A DNA stretch of 64,000 bases from Vibrio aestivus (lineage in GTDB: Bacteria > Pseudomonadota > Gammaproteobacteria > Enterobacterales > Vibrionaceae): NCBI GenBank assembly GCA_003263845.1, contig JYJN01000035.1:1-64000 (forward strand), in the 5' to 3' direction. Of this stretch, positions 30,093 to 41,120 are shown piece after piece. A program made the position numbers and the translations under genes. The notes beneath the pieces were generated by a model, which saw only the letters and a program-made list of their open reading frames with translations, was not told the DNA's origin and did no database searches. The number at the start of each line of letters is the position of its first letter. Positions within the stretch are counted from its first letter, which is position 1.

Positions 30093-31127
30093 CTACGGTT
30101 CGGGTTGAGATGCATGCATCGCTAATGCGGTGTCTAACATACGATTGGCAAAGCCCCATTCGTTGTCACACCAAACTAGCATTTTAACTAGATGTCCATT
30201 GCTCACTCGTGTTTGTGAACCATCGACGATCGCACTGTGTGGATCATGATTAAAGTCGATAGAAACGAGCGGCGCTTCAGTATAGTCAACAATGTCATGT
30301 AATGTACACTGGGACGCCTTAACAATGGTTTGATTTACGTCATTAACTTTCACATTTGTATTAATTGTGACACTTATATCCATCGCTGTCACATTTACAG
30401 TCGGTACGCGCACCGAAATCGCCTCGAATTTGTTGGAAAATTTCGGAAATATTCTTTCGATACCTTTGTGAAGCTTTGTATCCACGGGAATGATGGATTG
30501 ACTGGCTGCACGAGTTCGGCGTAAGTCCGTGTGGTAAGCATCAATGACCTGTTGGTCGTTCATTGAAGAGTGGATGGTGGTAATCGTTCCTGAATCAATA
30601 CCAAAGGCTTCGTCGAGTACTTTGATGATAGGAACAATACAGTTGGTGGTGCATGAGCCGTTAGAGACAATACGATGCTCATCCACCAGCGTTTCATGAT
30701 TTACCCCGTAGATGATGGTGTTATCAAGATCATTCGCGCCAGGATGCGAGAATAGAACTTTGTTCGCACCCGCCTCAATATGAGCTAAGCCATCGGCACG
30801 GCAGCCGTATACACCCGTACAGTCTAGAACGATATCCACTTCGAGATCGCGCCACGGTAGCAAACTAATGTCTTCTAAATGCAAGATACGAACGGTATCA
30901 AAGTCAGATTGGTCATGATGGATATAGATGTGTTCTTGATCATGAGAGATCTTTTTAGCGAATCGACCATGGCTACTGTCATATTGCAGCAAGTGAGCCA
31001 TGGCATCAGGTTGAGCCAATTCATTGACCGCTACCACTTTAATGTCGTGATTTTTGCCACTTTCATAGACAGCACGCAAAACGTTGCGTCCTATTCGTCC
31101 AAAGCCATTAATCGCTATTTTCAGCAT
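30093..31127 (-). CDS. epd: D-erythrose-4-phosphate dehydrogenase
   Basis: GAPDH-fold enzyme that oxidises erythrose-4-phosphate to 4-phosphoerythronate in pyridoxal phosphate synthesis. The NAD motif [10 protein letters not shown] is N-terminal; the catalytic Cys159 is in SNGSCTTNC. The segment [10 protein letters not shown] and the QYDSSHGRF motif are typical of Epd rather than of glycolytic GapA, and the epd-pgk-fbaA context agrees. 344 residues from the second of two adjacent ATGs. Confidence 0.92.
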   Translation of the reverse strand: MLKIAINGFGRIGRNVLRAVYESGKNHDIKVVAVNELAQPDAMAHLLQYDSSHGRFAKKISHDQEHIYIHHDQSDFDTVRILHLEDISLLPWRDLEVDIVLDCTGVYGCRADGLAHIEAGANKVLFSHPGANDLDNTIIYGVNHETLVDEHRIVSNGSCTTNCIVPIIKVLDEAFGIDSGTITTIHSSMNDQQVIDAYHTDLRRTRAASQSIIPVDTKLHKGIERIFPKFSNKFEAISVRVPTVNVTAMDISVTINTNVKVNDVNQTIVKASQCTLHDIVDYTEAPLVSIDFNHDPHSAIVDGSQTRVSNGHLVKMLVWCDNEWGFANRMLDTALAMHASQPEP

Positions 31128-31353
31128 CATACATCCCTAATTCCGTGCTAGAAGCGCATAATAACGGATTACCCTCTCTATCGCACGCTTGTTCACCCCT
31201 GTTCTGATGATATTTTCATCAATATCTTCTACGCTTTAACGACTAATCGCTAATAAAAATCCAAGCTTTTAGATCACATTTCACCATCCGGGTTTGCGAG
31301 AGAGACCAATAAAACATTGAACGAGTTATGAAAAACGTTTCAGTGAAATATTT

Positions 31354-31371
31354 TTGTCATTAAACGGTTAT
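31354..31371 (+). promoter_or_regulatory. Weak PhoB-like box upstream of ppk
   Basis: TTGTCATTAAACGGTTAT matches the Pho-box consensus at 13 of 18 positions by my count, about 50 bp before the ppk ATG. Phosphate control of ppk-ppx is known in several enterobacteria, but this site is weaker than that at olsF. Confidence 0.45.
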
Positions 31372-31421
31372 ATTTTTTATCTAGGACTCCCCCATCCTTA
31401 CCAAGAGACAAAATAGCCACC

Positions 31422-33618
31422 ATGAAAACAGAAAAACTATACGTCGAAAAGGAACTCAGTTGGCTCTCGTTTAATGAACGGGTTCTACAAGAAGCGTCAG
31501 ATAAAACCGTTCCCCTCATTGAACGGGTGCGCTTTCTCGGCATTTTTTCTAACAACCTTGATGAGTTTTACAAAGTTCGCTTTGCCAACGTTAAACGTCG
31601 CATCTTGATCAGCCAAGAGCAAGGCGAGGCCAAAACGCTCAAAACAACTGCTTTCGCGCATGCAAACCAAAGCGATGAAGCTCAATGAGCAGTTTGACAA
31701 CGTATACACCGAACTTCTCAATGAGATGGCAAGACGTCGAATCTTCCTCGTCAATGAAACTCAGCTCTTAGAACCCCAGAAAAAGTGGCTACAGAAGTAC
31801 TTCCATAAAGAGATCAAGCCACATATCACACCGCTGATCATGACTGAAGAGATCGATGTTCTTCAATTTCTTAAAGACGAATATGCGTATCTGTCTGTCG
31901 AAGTGAAAAAAGGCGAAGAAACTCTTTATGTCTTGCTGGAAGTTCCCACTGATCATAGCTCGCGCTTTATCATGGTACCCGAGCAAAAAGGCAAAGGCCG
32001 CAAGACCATTATCCTGATTGATAACGTAATTCGACTGTGCCTAGACGAGCTGTTAAAAGGCGTGTTCGACTACGATGAGATCAACTGTTACTCAATGAAG
32101 ATGACTCGCGATGCGGAATACGACTTGAGTAACGAAGTGGAATTCAGTCTTCTAGAGCAGATGTCTGAAGGGATTGAGCAGCGCCTCACCGCCATGCCTG
32201 TGCGTTTTGTGTATGAGCGCGGCATGCCTACTGAAATGCTCGATTACCTATGTAGAAAACTGCAAATCTCGAACTATGACAGTATGATCGCGGGCGGACG
32301 ATACCAAAATTTTAAAGATTTCATCGCCTTTCCAAATGTCGGCCGCGACTATCTAGAAAACAAGCCATTACCGCCGTTCACATCAGCAGCCTTTGACGGA
32401 CACGCAAGTGCGTTTGATGCCATCAAAGCTCAAGACATCTTACTCTACTACCCGTACCACACGTTCGATCATATCACTGAGTTCGTTAGACAAGCCTCTT
32501 TCGACCCTAAAGTACGCAGTATTCGCATCAACATTTACCGTGTTGCGAAAAATTCGAAGCTGATGAACTCTCTCATCGATGCGGTACATAACGGCAAAAC
32601 CGTCACTGTAGTGGTCGAGTTGCAAGCTCGTTTCGATGAAGAGGCCAACATCAATTGGTCGAAGCGACTCGTCGATGCCGGAGTTCGCGTTACCTTTGGG
32701 GCTCCGGGCCTCAAGATCCACTCCAAATTACTACTCATCAGTCGCCGCGAAGACGATGGCATTAAGTACTACGCCCACATAGGTACCGGTAACTTCCACG
32801 AAAAAACCGCTCGAATTTATACTGACTTTTCTTTGTTGACCGCCAAACAAGAGATCACGCAAGAAGTACGAGACGTGTTTACCTATATAGAGCAGCCCTA
32901 TCGCCCAGTCGATTTTCAGCAGCTTATTGTGTCGCCGAAGAACTCTCGAGACAGTCTCTATGCTCTGATCGACCGTGAGATAGATAACGCTAATTCGGGC
33001 TTGTCGTCAGGCATCACTTTAAAAGTGAACAACTTGGTCGATAAAGGCCTAATTAACCGTTTGTATCAAGCGAGTGAAGCAGGCGTGAAAGTACGTGCGA
33101 TCATTCGTGGTATGTGCTCCCTGATTCCAGGCCTTGAAGGTGTTAGTTCAAACATTACAGTCACCAGTATTGTCGACCGTTTCCTAGAGCACCCACGAGT
33201 TTCCATCTTTGAAAATGGTGGAACACCCGAAGTGTATATCTCTTCAGCAGATTGGATGACGCGTAACATTGATCGCCGTATTGAAGTGGCAACACCTATT
33301 CTCGATCCAACTATTCGCGAGCAGGTCATTAACCTGATCGATATTCAATTGCGTGACACAGTCAAAGCGCGATGGATCGACAAAGAGATGAGCAATACCT
33401 ACGTACCACGTGGTAATAAACGCAAGATCCGCTCACAAGTTGAGATATACAATTACCTCAAACAGTGTGAGAAAACAGCGCGTAAGCTGCAGAAATACAG
33501 TGCGAGTTCTATGAAAAATGCGCAAAAGAGCACAGAAAAGGGCGAGACAGACGATCCAGCACAGACTACAGTTGAGGAAAGATCGAAAACGCGAGTAGAT
33601 TTAAACACCAATGTCTGA
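31422..33618 (+). CDS. ppk: Polyphosphate kinase 1 (single-base insertion in read)
   Basis: Makes inorganic polyphosphate from ATP. The N-domain is [16 protein letters not shown] and [16 protein letters not shown]. The autophosphorylated His lies in [13 protein letters not shown], and [22 protein letters not shown] follows. The frame is lost at 31641-31644 in CTCAAAACAACTG; one A fewer gives [20 protein letters not shown], as in relatives. Corrected length is about 731 residues, some 30-40 longer than usual because of a charged C-terminal tail ([14 protein letters not shown]). Its last 8 bases overlap ppx. Confidence 0.92.
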
Positions 33619-35096
33619 AAACAAACATATTGCTGCCATTGACTTAGGTTCCAACAGCTTCCATCTCGTCGTGGCTAAAGTGGTCAATGGCGACGTGCGG
33701 ATTGTCAGCCGCCACAAACAAAGAGTCCGTTTGGCGTCTGGACTTGATAGTCAAAATAATCTGAGTTCCGCATCCATTCAGCGCGGACTCGACTGTTTAG
33801 CTCAGTTTGCCCAACGACTAGAAGGTTTGGAGATTGATGATGTACGTATTGCTGCCACTCATACCCTTCGAGTGGCCAACAATGCCCATATTTTTCTCAG
33901 CCGAGCTGCTACCATCCTACCCTACCCAATTGAAATCATCTCAGGAACTGAAGAGGCACGCCTCATCTATTCTGGGGTTACCCACACGCAAATCGAAGCG
34001 CGTAATAAATTGGTGGTCGATATCGGTGGCGGCAGTACTGAGATCACCATAGGTAAAAAGCTCACTCCGATTATATTGAGCAGCAAAGCCATGGGCTGTG
34101 TCAGCTACACGCATAAGTTTTTCGACAATGGAAAAATCACTCGTAAAGCAATTAAGCATGCCATGCTTGCCGTAAGTCAAAACCTAGACAGCACCAAGTC
34201 CAAATACTTGAAAACGGGATGGGATGTCGCCCTATGTTCATCAGGTACCGCCAAAGCTATCCGAGATGTTTTGATGGGGCTAGGATATGAGGATGGCATT
34301 ATCTCTCAGCCTCGCTTGATGAGCTGATTGAGTTGCTCGTTGAATTCAAAACCATCGAAGCCATTAAACTCAGTAAGCTCAGCGAAGATCGTCAGCCTGT
34401 ATTCATTGCCGGCGTGGTGATTTTACTAGCATTATGCGCGAGTTTGAAATAGAAGAAATGCACTTTTCGAGCGGCGCATTGCGTGAAGGCATTCTTTATG
34501 AGATGGATGATCAGCTCCATCGTTCCGACATACGTATGCGAACAGCGGAATCTCTTGCTGCAAGACACGCGGTTGAAGTTGATCATGCCAAACATGTCAA
34601 AGAGACGGCCATGTCCCTGCTTCAGCAAGGCATAGAATCTGTTAGCATCAAGAAGAAAAAGGAACTTACCCAGCTGCTTGGTTGGAGTGCGCTACTTCAT
34701 GAAGTTGGCCTGAGCATTCACCATCAGGGCTATCACAAACATTCCGCATATCTTCTTCGACACTCATATATGCCAGGGTTCAACAACGAGCAGCAGTTGC
34801 TCTTGTCCGTTCTCGCTCGATTCCATCGCAAGTCGTTAAAGCTTCAGGAGCTCCCAAGCTTTTATTTATATCGGGAACAAGACATTATTTTCCTGATCCG
34901 AACTCTTCGCTTGGCGGTGCTACTTAACCACTCACGAGACGACTACAGAGAGGTGAAACTTTCTGTCTCAGAAAGTATGTGGCACATAGAATTTGAAGAA
35001 GATATAAAAAGATCTGAAGTGTTGAAAGCTGATATAGAGAATGAACACCAATTCCTTTCTAAACACGATTGGGGATTAACATCGAACCTGACATAG
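33611..35096 (+). CDS. ppx: Exopolyphosphatase / pppGpp phosphatase (two single-base deletions in read)
   Basis: Degrades polyphosphate and hydrolyses pppGpp; ASKHA fold. [15 protein letters not shown] is at the N-terminus, and the nucleotide loop [14 protein letters not shown] near residue 140. Two breaks occur. Near 34315-34318 one more base (for instance TTGG) gives [12 protein letters not shown]. Near 34425 one more A gives [29 protein letters not shown]. Both restored stretches match the family; corrected length is 495. The C-terminal half is an HD-like helical domain. Start overlaps ppk by 8 bp, implying coupled synthesis of opposing enzymes. Confidence 0.9.
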
Positions 35097-35261
35097 AGAT
35101 ATATTGCAGAGAACAATCATTCATCATAGATATGGGTCGCAAGTTTTATGTATCAGCATGACTAATTAGTCTGATTTAAGATACTTTGAGCAGGGTGAGC
35201 ATTGACTACTGTTACTTTTGGCGGTTTTTCCTAACGTTTTTCAACCAGAAGGAAGGTAGCT

Positions 35262-35498
35262 ATGACAGGATATCCTGCAACTCACCATTGTAATAAGTGT
35301 AAGGAACAAACCCCTCATCGTGAGATTTTGGTGAGAAAGCCGAGTGAATATGATGGCGACACCAGCCTTCTTGGTCGTGTGAAGCTTTTTGTCAGCAGTG
35401 TCATTAATGGCGGTTATTATTACAACATGAACAGGTACGTAACCTGTAATGTGTGTGGTACTAAAGAGCTAGACAATAAAGGAAACGAGTTCGAATAA
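35262..35498 (+). CDS. Small double-CxxC zinc-ribbon-like protein
   Basis: 78 residues, no named family recognised. Cys pairs at 10/13 (CNKC) and 62/65 (CNVC) flank a central basic and hydrophobic stretch (LGRVKLFVSSVINGGYYYNMNRY), suggesting a single zinc ribbon or rubredoxin-like knuckle pair. A strong Shine-Dalgarno GAAGGAAGG precedes the ATG. It stands alone between ppx and the convergent tkt, with its own 165-bp upstream region and a terminator. Confidence 0.8.
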   Translation: MTGYPATHHCNKCKEQTPHREILVRKPSEYDGDTSLLGRVKLFVSSVINGGYYYNMNRYVTCNVCGTKELDNKGNEFE

Positions 35499-35504
35499 CA
35501 CAAA

Positions 35505-35532
35505 AAAGCCGAAGTCCTAGGACTTCGGCTTT
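35505..35532. terminator. Bidirectional terminator before tkt end
   Basis: A perfect 28-bp palindrome starting AAAGCCGAAGTCC, with T-runs on both sides, between the small zinc-ribbon gene and tkt. Confidence 0.9.
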
Positions 35533-35556
35533 GTCTTTTCAGTATTCGTTTAACGA

Positions 35557-37552
35557 TTAAGCCAGTAGCTCTTTCGCTGTGTTTACTACGTTCTCAGTAG
35601 TAAAGCCGAACATCTTGAATAGCTCACCTGCAGGTGCAGATTCGCCAAATGTTGTCATACCGATGATACGGCCGTCGAAACCAACGTACTTGTACCAGTA
35701 ATCTGCGATACCTGCTTCTACTGCGATACGAGCAGTCACGTCAGAAGGTAGTACAGATTCGCGGTAAGCCGCGTCTTGCTTGTCGAATGCATCTGTAGAT
35801 GGCATTGAAACAACGCGTACTTTCTTACCTTCAGCAGTCAGTTCAGCGGCTGCATTAACCGCTAGCTCAACTTCTGAACCTGTCGCGATTAGGATCAGCT
35901 CAGGTGTACCTTCGCAATCTTTCAGGATGTAAGCACCTTTTGCGATGTCAGCAACTTGTGCCGCGTCGCGATCTTGCTGAGGAAGGTTTTGACGAGAGAA
36001 GATCAAAGAAGTCGGGCCATCTTTGCGCTCGATTGCCAGTTTCCATGCTACTGCAGATTCAACCTGGTCACATGGACGCCATGTGCTCATGTTTGGTGTC
36101 ACACGTAGAGAAGCCATTTGCTCAACCGGTTGGTGAGTTGGGCCATCTTCGCCTAGGCCGATAGAATCGTGTGTGTAAACTTGGATGTTCTGAATCTTCA
36201 TCAGAGCCGCCATGCGCATTGCGTTACGAGCGTATTCCATGAACATTAGGAATGTTGCGCCGTAAGGAACAAAACCGCCGTGTAGAGCGATACCGTTCAT
36301 GATAGCCGTCATACCAAATTCACGTACACCGTAGTGGATGTAGTTACCAGAGAAGTCGTTTGCTTCTAGAGACTTAGAACCAGACCACATCGTTAGGTTT
36401 GAAGGCGCTAGGTCAGCAGAGCCGCCCATGAATTCTGGCAGCATTTGACCAAACGCTTCTAATGCGTTTTGAGATGCTTTACGTGATGCGATGTTTGCTG
36501 GGTTTGCTTGAAGATCAGCAATGATTTGAGTTGCTTTCTCTTCCCATTCTGCTGGAAGTTCACCGTTGATACGGCGCTTAAGTTCTGCAGCCTCTGCAGG
36601 GTAAGCCGCTGCGTATGCATCGAACTTAGTGTTCCAAGCGGCTTCTTTTGCAGAGCCCGATTCTTTTGCGTCCCACTCAGCGTAAACGTCCGCTGGGATT
36701 TCAAATGCTGGATGTTCCCAACCTAGGAATTCACGCGCTGCTGCGATCTCTTCAGCACCTAGTGGCGCGCCGTGACAGTCGTGAGAACCTGATTTGTTTG
36801 GTGAACCAAAACCGATAATAGTCTTAGTACAGATAAGCGTAGGACGTGGATCTGCTTTTGCCGCTTCGATTGCTGCGTTGATTGCGTCAGCATCGTGACC
36901 ATCAACAGCAGGAATTACGTGCCAGCCGTAAGATTCAAAAACGCTTAGGTGTATCGTCAGAGAACCAACCTTCAACGTGGCCATCGATTGAGATGCCATT
37001 GTCATCCCAGAAAGCAATTAGCTTGCCTAGGCCTAGTGTACCTGCAAGAGAACATGCCTCGTGCGAAATACCTTCCATTAGACAGCCATCGCCCATGAAC
37101 ACATAAGTGAAGTGGTCAACGATGTCGTGACCTTCTTTGTTGAACTGAGCTGCAAGTGCCTTCTCTGCCATAGCCATACCAACAGCGTTAGTAATGCCTT
37201 GACCTAGAGGACCTGTTGTTGTCTCGATACCTGGTGCGTAGCCGTACTCTGGGTGACCTGGAGTCTTAGAGTGAAGCTGACGGAAATTTTTCAGATCATC
37301 GATCGATAGCTCATAACCGCTCAGGTGCAGTAGAGAGTAAATCAGCATTGAGCCGTGGCCGTTTGATAAAACAAAACGGTCGCGGTCAGCCCACTCTGGG
37401 TTTGCAGGGTTGTGGTTTAGGTGAGAACGCCAAAGAACTTCAGCGATATCCGCCATACCCATAGGTGCGCCTGGGTGGCCAGAGTTTGCTTGTTGAACGC
37501 CGTCCATGCTGAGAGCGCGGATTGCGTTAGCTAGGTGTTTACGAGAAGACAT
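35557..37552 (-). CDS. tkt: Transketolase (single-base insertion in read)
   Basis: Thiamine-diphosphate enzyme of the pentose phosphate pathway. The start [20 protein letters not shown] is the family start; an upstream extension is rejected. The ThDP motif GDGCLMEG is followed by the Mg-binding Asn in [10 protein letters not shown]. The frame breaks at 36937-36941, where five A on the plus strand replace four; with four, the reading is [15 protein letters not shown], as in relatives. Corrected length is 664 residues. Ends [19 protein letters not shown]. LacI-type palindromes lie upstream. Confidence 0.95.
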
Positions 37553-37630
37553 GTCTGCTCCTGAGTGCATTAAGCGAGTTAATAGGGGTACATTTAGTGC
37601 GCGATATTCTCTCAAAGCGCATGATTCACT

Positions 37631-37728
37631 GCAAACGATTTACTGGCAGTTTTTTGCCTATTCTGCTTATTTTTGCGCTTTTTTGTTCAAAGTCGCTCTT
37701 TTTCCTATCTTTGTGCGCAAACGTTTGG
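37631..37728. promoter_or_regulatory. LacI/PurR-type palindromes upstream of tkt
   Basis: GCAAACGTTTGG at 37717-37728 contains the palindrome CAAACGTTTG, the same core as before fbaA. A degenerate version GCAAACGATTTA is at 37631-37642, 79 bp from the tkt ATG. The remaining tkt-metK spacer (322 bp in all) holds the met box and presumed divergent promoters; no ORF is supported. Confidence 0.45.
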
Positions 37729-37780
37729 TTATCACTTATCACAAAAAAGAGCTTGTAATTCAAACAATGAAAATTAGAAT

Positions 37781-37804
37781 AGACGTCTAGATGTAGAAAC
37801 ACCT
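37781..37804 (+). promoter_or_regulatory. MetJ operator (met boxes) upstream of metK
   Basis: Consecutive 8-mers: AGACGTCT (37781-37788, perfect met box), AGATGTAG (37789-37796) and AAACACCT (37797-37804). MetJ dimers bind tandem met boxes with SAM as co-repressor, and metK is a classical target. The site is about 70 bp upstream of the ATG. Confidence 0.82.
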
Positions 37805-37874
37805 ACAAAATTAATGTTTTTTATTACACTGAATAAATGCGATTCAGTGTAAACCTATTAAAAGTGGAGCTCTC

Positions 37875-39029
37875 ATGGCTAAGCACCTATTCACTTCTGA
37901 GTCTGTTTCAGAAGGTCATCCAGATAAAATTGCAGACCAAATCTCTGATGCTGTTCTTGATGCCATCCTAGAACAAGATCCAAAAGCTCGCGTAGCGTGC
38001 GAAACTTACGTTAAAACCGGTATGGTTATGGTTGGCGGTGAAGTCACCACTTCTGCATGGGTTGATATCGAAGAGATCACTCGTGAAACCGTTCGTGAAA
38101 TCGGCTACGTTCACTCTGACATGGGCTTCGATGCAGATTCTTGTGCAGTACTAAACACTATCGGTAAGCAGTCTCCAGACATCAACCAAGGTGTTGATAA
38201 AGCAGACCCTAAAGAGCAAGGTGCCGGTGACCAAGGTATCATGTTCGGTTACGCGACAAACGAAACTGAAATTCTAATGCCTGCGCCAATTACTTACTCT
38301 CACCGTCTTGTACAAAAGCAAGCGGAAGTACGTAAGAACGGCTCACTACCTTGGTTACGTCCAGATGCTAAATCTCAGGTAACGTTCCAATACGACCAAG
38401 GTAAGATTGTTGGTATCGATGCGGTTGTTCTATCAACTCAACACTGTGATTCAATCTCGACTCCTGACCTACGCGAAGCAGTAATGGAAGAGATCATCAA
38501 GCCAGTTCTTCCTTCTGAGTGGATCAACAAAGAGACTAACTTCTTCATCAACCCAACCGGCCGTTTCGTAATCGGTGGCCCAATGGGTGACTGTGGCCTA
38601 ACAGGTCGTAAGATCATCGTCGATACTTACGGTGGCGCAGCACGTCACGGTGGTGGTGCTTTCTCTGGTAAAGATCCATCAAAAGTAGACCGCTCTGCTG
38701 CATACGCGGCGCGTTACGTTGCGAAAAACATCGTAGCAGCAGGTATGGCTGACCGTTGTGAAATCCAACTTTCTTACGCAATCGGTGTTGCTGATCCAAC
38801 ATCTATCATGGTTGAGACGTTTGGTACTGAGAAAGTTCCTCACGAAGTTATCATCGACGCAGTTCGTCAAAACTTCGATCTACGTCCATATGGCCTACAA
38901 GAGATGCTTAACCTGCTTCAACCAATCTACAAGCAGACTGCAGCATACGGTCACTTTGGTCGTGAAGAGTTCCCTTGGGAAGCGACAGACAAAGCCGCGC
39001 TTCTACGTGAGTTCGCTGGCATCAAATAA
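37875..39029 (+). CDS. metK: S-adenosylmethionine synthetase
   Basis: Makes SAM from methionine and ATP. 384 residues with [15 protein letters not shown] at the N-terminus (catalytic His), [12 protein letters not shown] and the P-loop-like [19 protein letters not shown]. Length equals the E. coli enzyme. The upstream met boxes indicate feedback repression by SAM through MetJ. Divergent from tkt, as in V. cholerae. Confidence 0.97.
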   Translation: MAKHLFTSESVSEGHPDKIADQISDAVLDAILEQDPKARVACETYVKTGMVMVGGEVTTSAWVDIEEITRETVREIGYVHSDMGFDADSCAVLNTIGKQSPDINQGVDKADPKEQGAGDQGIMFGYATNETEILMPAPITYSHRLVQKQAEVRKNGSLPWLRPDAKSQVTFQYDQGKIVGIDAVVLSTQHCDSISTPDLREAVMEEIIKPVLPSEWINKETNFFINPTGRFVIGGPMGDCGLTGRKIIVDTYGGAARHGGGAFSGKDPSKVDRSAAYAARYVAKNIVAAGMADRCEIQLSYAIGVADPTSIMVETFGTEKVPHEVIIDAVRQNFDLRPYGLQEMLNLLQPIYKQTAAYGHFGREEFPWEATDKAALLREFAGIK

Positions 39030-39050
39030 TCTACCCGCTAGAAAAATATC

Positions 39051-39083
39051 AAGCCCTCGCCTTTTGGCGGGGGCTTTTTTTTG
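39051..39083 (+). terminator. Terminator of metK
   Basis: Stem AGCCCTCGCC / GGCGGGGGCT (one G-T pair) with loop TTTT and a T8 tail. Confidence 0.92.
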
Positions 39084-39329
39084 CATTCCTACTCCTTTTG
39101 TACAAAAAAAGAGCAATCTATTTGATATTTCTTCTAACGCCATCAATAGTTAATAAAGTGTTAAAAACACTTTTGAACACTTTGTAAAAAATCAACGTAA
39201 AGACAGAAAACAGTGAAACTTACTTCACTCGGTTAAACAGAATGTTGGCGCAGATTGTGTTAAGCGGTCGACAACTCGCAACGAACCTACCTGATAGCAG
39301 GTTCCCATAAATTCGATCAAGGAGGACGT

Positions 39330-40135
39330 ATGCCTCGTACGGTTAATCCATCAGACTTTGATGAAAAAAAACAGCATAAAGTCTCGGACAAAGACTACGC
39401 TCGTACTATCCCATGTAACCAACTTAGCGTATCTGCACCCTTCCACTGGCTAAGCTTGGGCTTACATGACTTCATCCGTATGCCACTAATAAGTGCTTTT
39501 TACGGTTTTTGTTTCATGGCTGCTGCGGTTGGAATTGTTTTACTAGTCCAATGGCAAGGCACCCACTCACACCTAGTAGTGATGCCAAGCCTTGTGGTTT
39601 ACATGCTCATAGGTCCTTTCCTTGCCCTTGGCCTCTATGATGCCAGTTGGGAAAGAGAGAAAGGTCACAATGCTAGCTTAATGCACTCAATGAAGCTATC
39701 AGCCGTAACTCAACGTCACAGTGGGCTTTCGCAGTCATGTTAGCGGTTGCAATGATCTTCTGGATGCGTATTGCTGCACTGCTTCATGCCTTGTATCCTT
39801 CAGTGCAAGGTGCCCCACTAACCGAGTTTCTGCCCTTCCTTGTTATCGGCTCGATTGCAGGTGCAGTGATTGCTTTAGTGATATTCAGTATATCTGCCTT
39901 CTCTATTCCGCTAATGATGGAGCGTAGAGTTGACGTTATGAGCGCTGTGTTCTCAAGCTTCAATGCAGTAAAAAGTAACATTCCAGCGATGATCGTTTGG
40001 GCGGGCATTATCTGTGGCGGTATCTTGATAGGGTTTGCTACCTACGGAATTGGTATGCTGTTCACTATGCCTATCCTTGGCTATGCGACCTGGCATGGTT
40101 ACCACGCTACCATCAAGAAGCACCACAATACGTAG
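39330..40135 (+). CDS. DUF2189-type integral membrane protein (single-base deletion in read)
   Basis: Multi-spanning inner-membrane protein of unknown function, with about five to six hydrophobic helices and a polar N-terminus of about 45 residues. The Shine-Dalgarno AAGGAGG lies just before ATG 39330. The frame breaks at about 39694-39697: AAGCTATCAGCC needs one extra base after CT to read ISRNSTSQWAFAVMLAVAMIFWM. That segment continues the membrane pattern and matches the family's N-x-S/T-rich helix start. Corrected length is 268 residues. A terminator follows. Confidence 0.82.
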
Positions 40136-40183
40136 CCAACGAAACAGGTAAGCACTTACCTAGACGAAATCCCATGTTAGTAT

Positions 40184-40210
40184 GACGCCTCGTTCAAACG
40201 AGGCGTTTTT
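40184..40210 (+). terminator. Terminator of the DUF2189 gene
   Basis: Stem ACGCCTCGTT / AACGAGGCGT with a two-base loop and T5 tail. Confidence 0.88.
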
Positions 40211-40252
40211 GTATCTAGTTAACTTTCCTACTTACTTTGATTAAAGGGCACT

Positions 40253-40753
40253 GTGGTCGATTTCCAATTACATTATCAAGCTATCTCTAAGCTCAAGAGC
40301 TATTTGGATCTCGCCAATGAGCAGTTAAAGCAAACGCTAAAACTGCCAGATCTGAATTATAAATTACGTGGCAAAGCAGCGGGAAAAGCCTATTTACAAC
40401 TCAACGAGATCCGTCTTAATCCAGTGTTGTTTAAAGAGAACCCTAATGCCTTTTTGGAAGAGGTCATTCCGCACGAGCTAGCTCATCTCATCACTTATCG
40501 ATTGTTCGGCCGCGTCGCGCCACACGGCAAAGAGTGGCAGATGATCATGACCCACGTTTTTGGTATTCCCGCCAATACCACCCATAGCTTCAGCATTGAA
40601 TCGGTCAAAGGAAAAACCTTTGAATATCGCTGTGATTGCCAAGTCCATTCATTGACGATTCGACGCCATAACAAAGTCCAACGGCAACAAGCCGCTTACC
40701 GTTGTCAGCAGTGTCAACATACCCTTTCATTTACTGGTAAACAGCTGTCATAA
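40253..40753 (+). CDS. sprT: SprT-family zinc metalloprotease-like protein
   Basis: 166 residues with the zinc motif PHELAHL (His74, Glu75, His78) and downstream HGKEWQ with the probable third ligand. The C-terminal part has paired cysteines (CDC, CQQC) making a zinc ribbon. Eukaryotic relatives (Spartan) cleave DNA-protein cross-links; the bacterial role is poorly known. The start is GTG at 40253, after AAAGGG at good spacing; no nearer ATG is in frame. Confidence 0.9.
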   Translation: MVDFQLHYQAISKLKSYLDLANEQLKQTLKLPDLNYKLRGKAAGKAYLQLNEIRLNPVLFKENPNAFLEEVIPHELAHLITYRLFGRVAPHGKEWQMIMTHVFGIPANTTHSFSIESVKGKTFEYRCDCQVHSLTIRRHNKVQRQQAAYRCQQCQHTLSFTGKQLS

Positions 40754-40818
40754 GTTTCTAGTATCTATCAACCTACTGCCCCTTGTTTTTTAGGCAGTAA
40801 GCATCCATGTTATTGTTT

Positions 40819-41083
40819 AGGGTCTGTTGAACTTTCGAGCTTGTTTTTGCAGCACTTCGTGGGAAATTTATACAAGGCAGAGGGTTTGATGTGTAGCTAG
40901 CCTACATGAAAAGCCGATAACGCAGTAGAAATGAACCACAAAGGCTGCCCGAAGGGTTCGGTTAAAATCGTTTTATGCTTTGTTGAAGACTATGGCTTAG
41001 AATGACTAGGCTACAGAGTCTTCGCCGCGCCTAAAACGATTTTATCTCGAACAAAATTTAACCTCGAAAGCTCAACAGACCCT
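40819..41083. repeat. MITE-like inverted-repeat element, copy 2
   Basis: Same 265-bp architecture as 4309-4573, with 12-bp ends AGGGTCTGTTGA / TCAACAGACCCT, here extendable to TTAGGG...CCCTAA. It lies in the 367-bp gap between sprT and rsmE, 37 bp before the rsmE start, and so may supply or disrupt the rsmE promoter. Internal hairpin arms are retained. No coding capacity is evident. Confidence 0.85.
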
Positions 41084-41120
41084 AATACGTCCCTAATTTA
41101 CAATCAGCTGGATACAAGCC

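Noticed and set aside
30093..31127. Glycolytic GAPDH (gapA) for the GAPDH-like gene
   Set aside because: FSHPGAND and QYDSSHGRF segments and the epd-pgk-fbaA order fit Epd.
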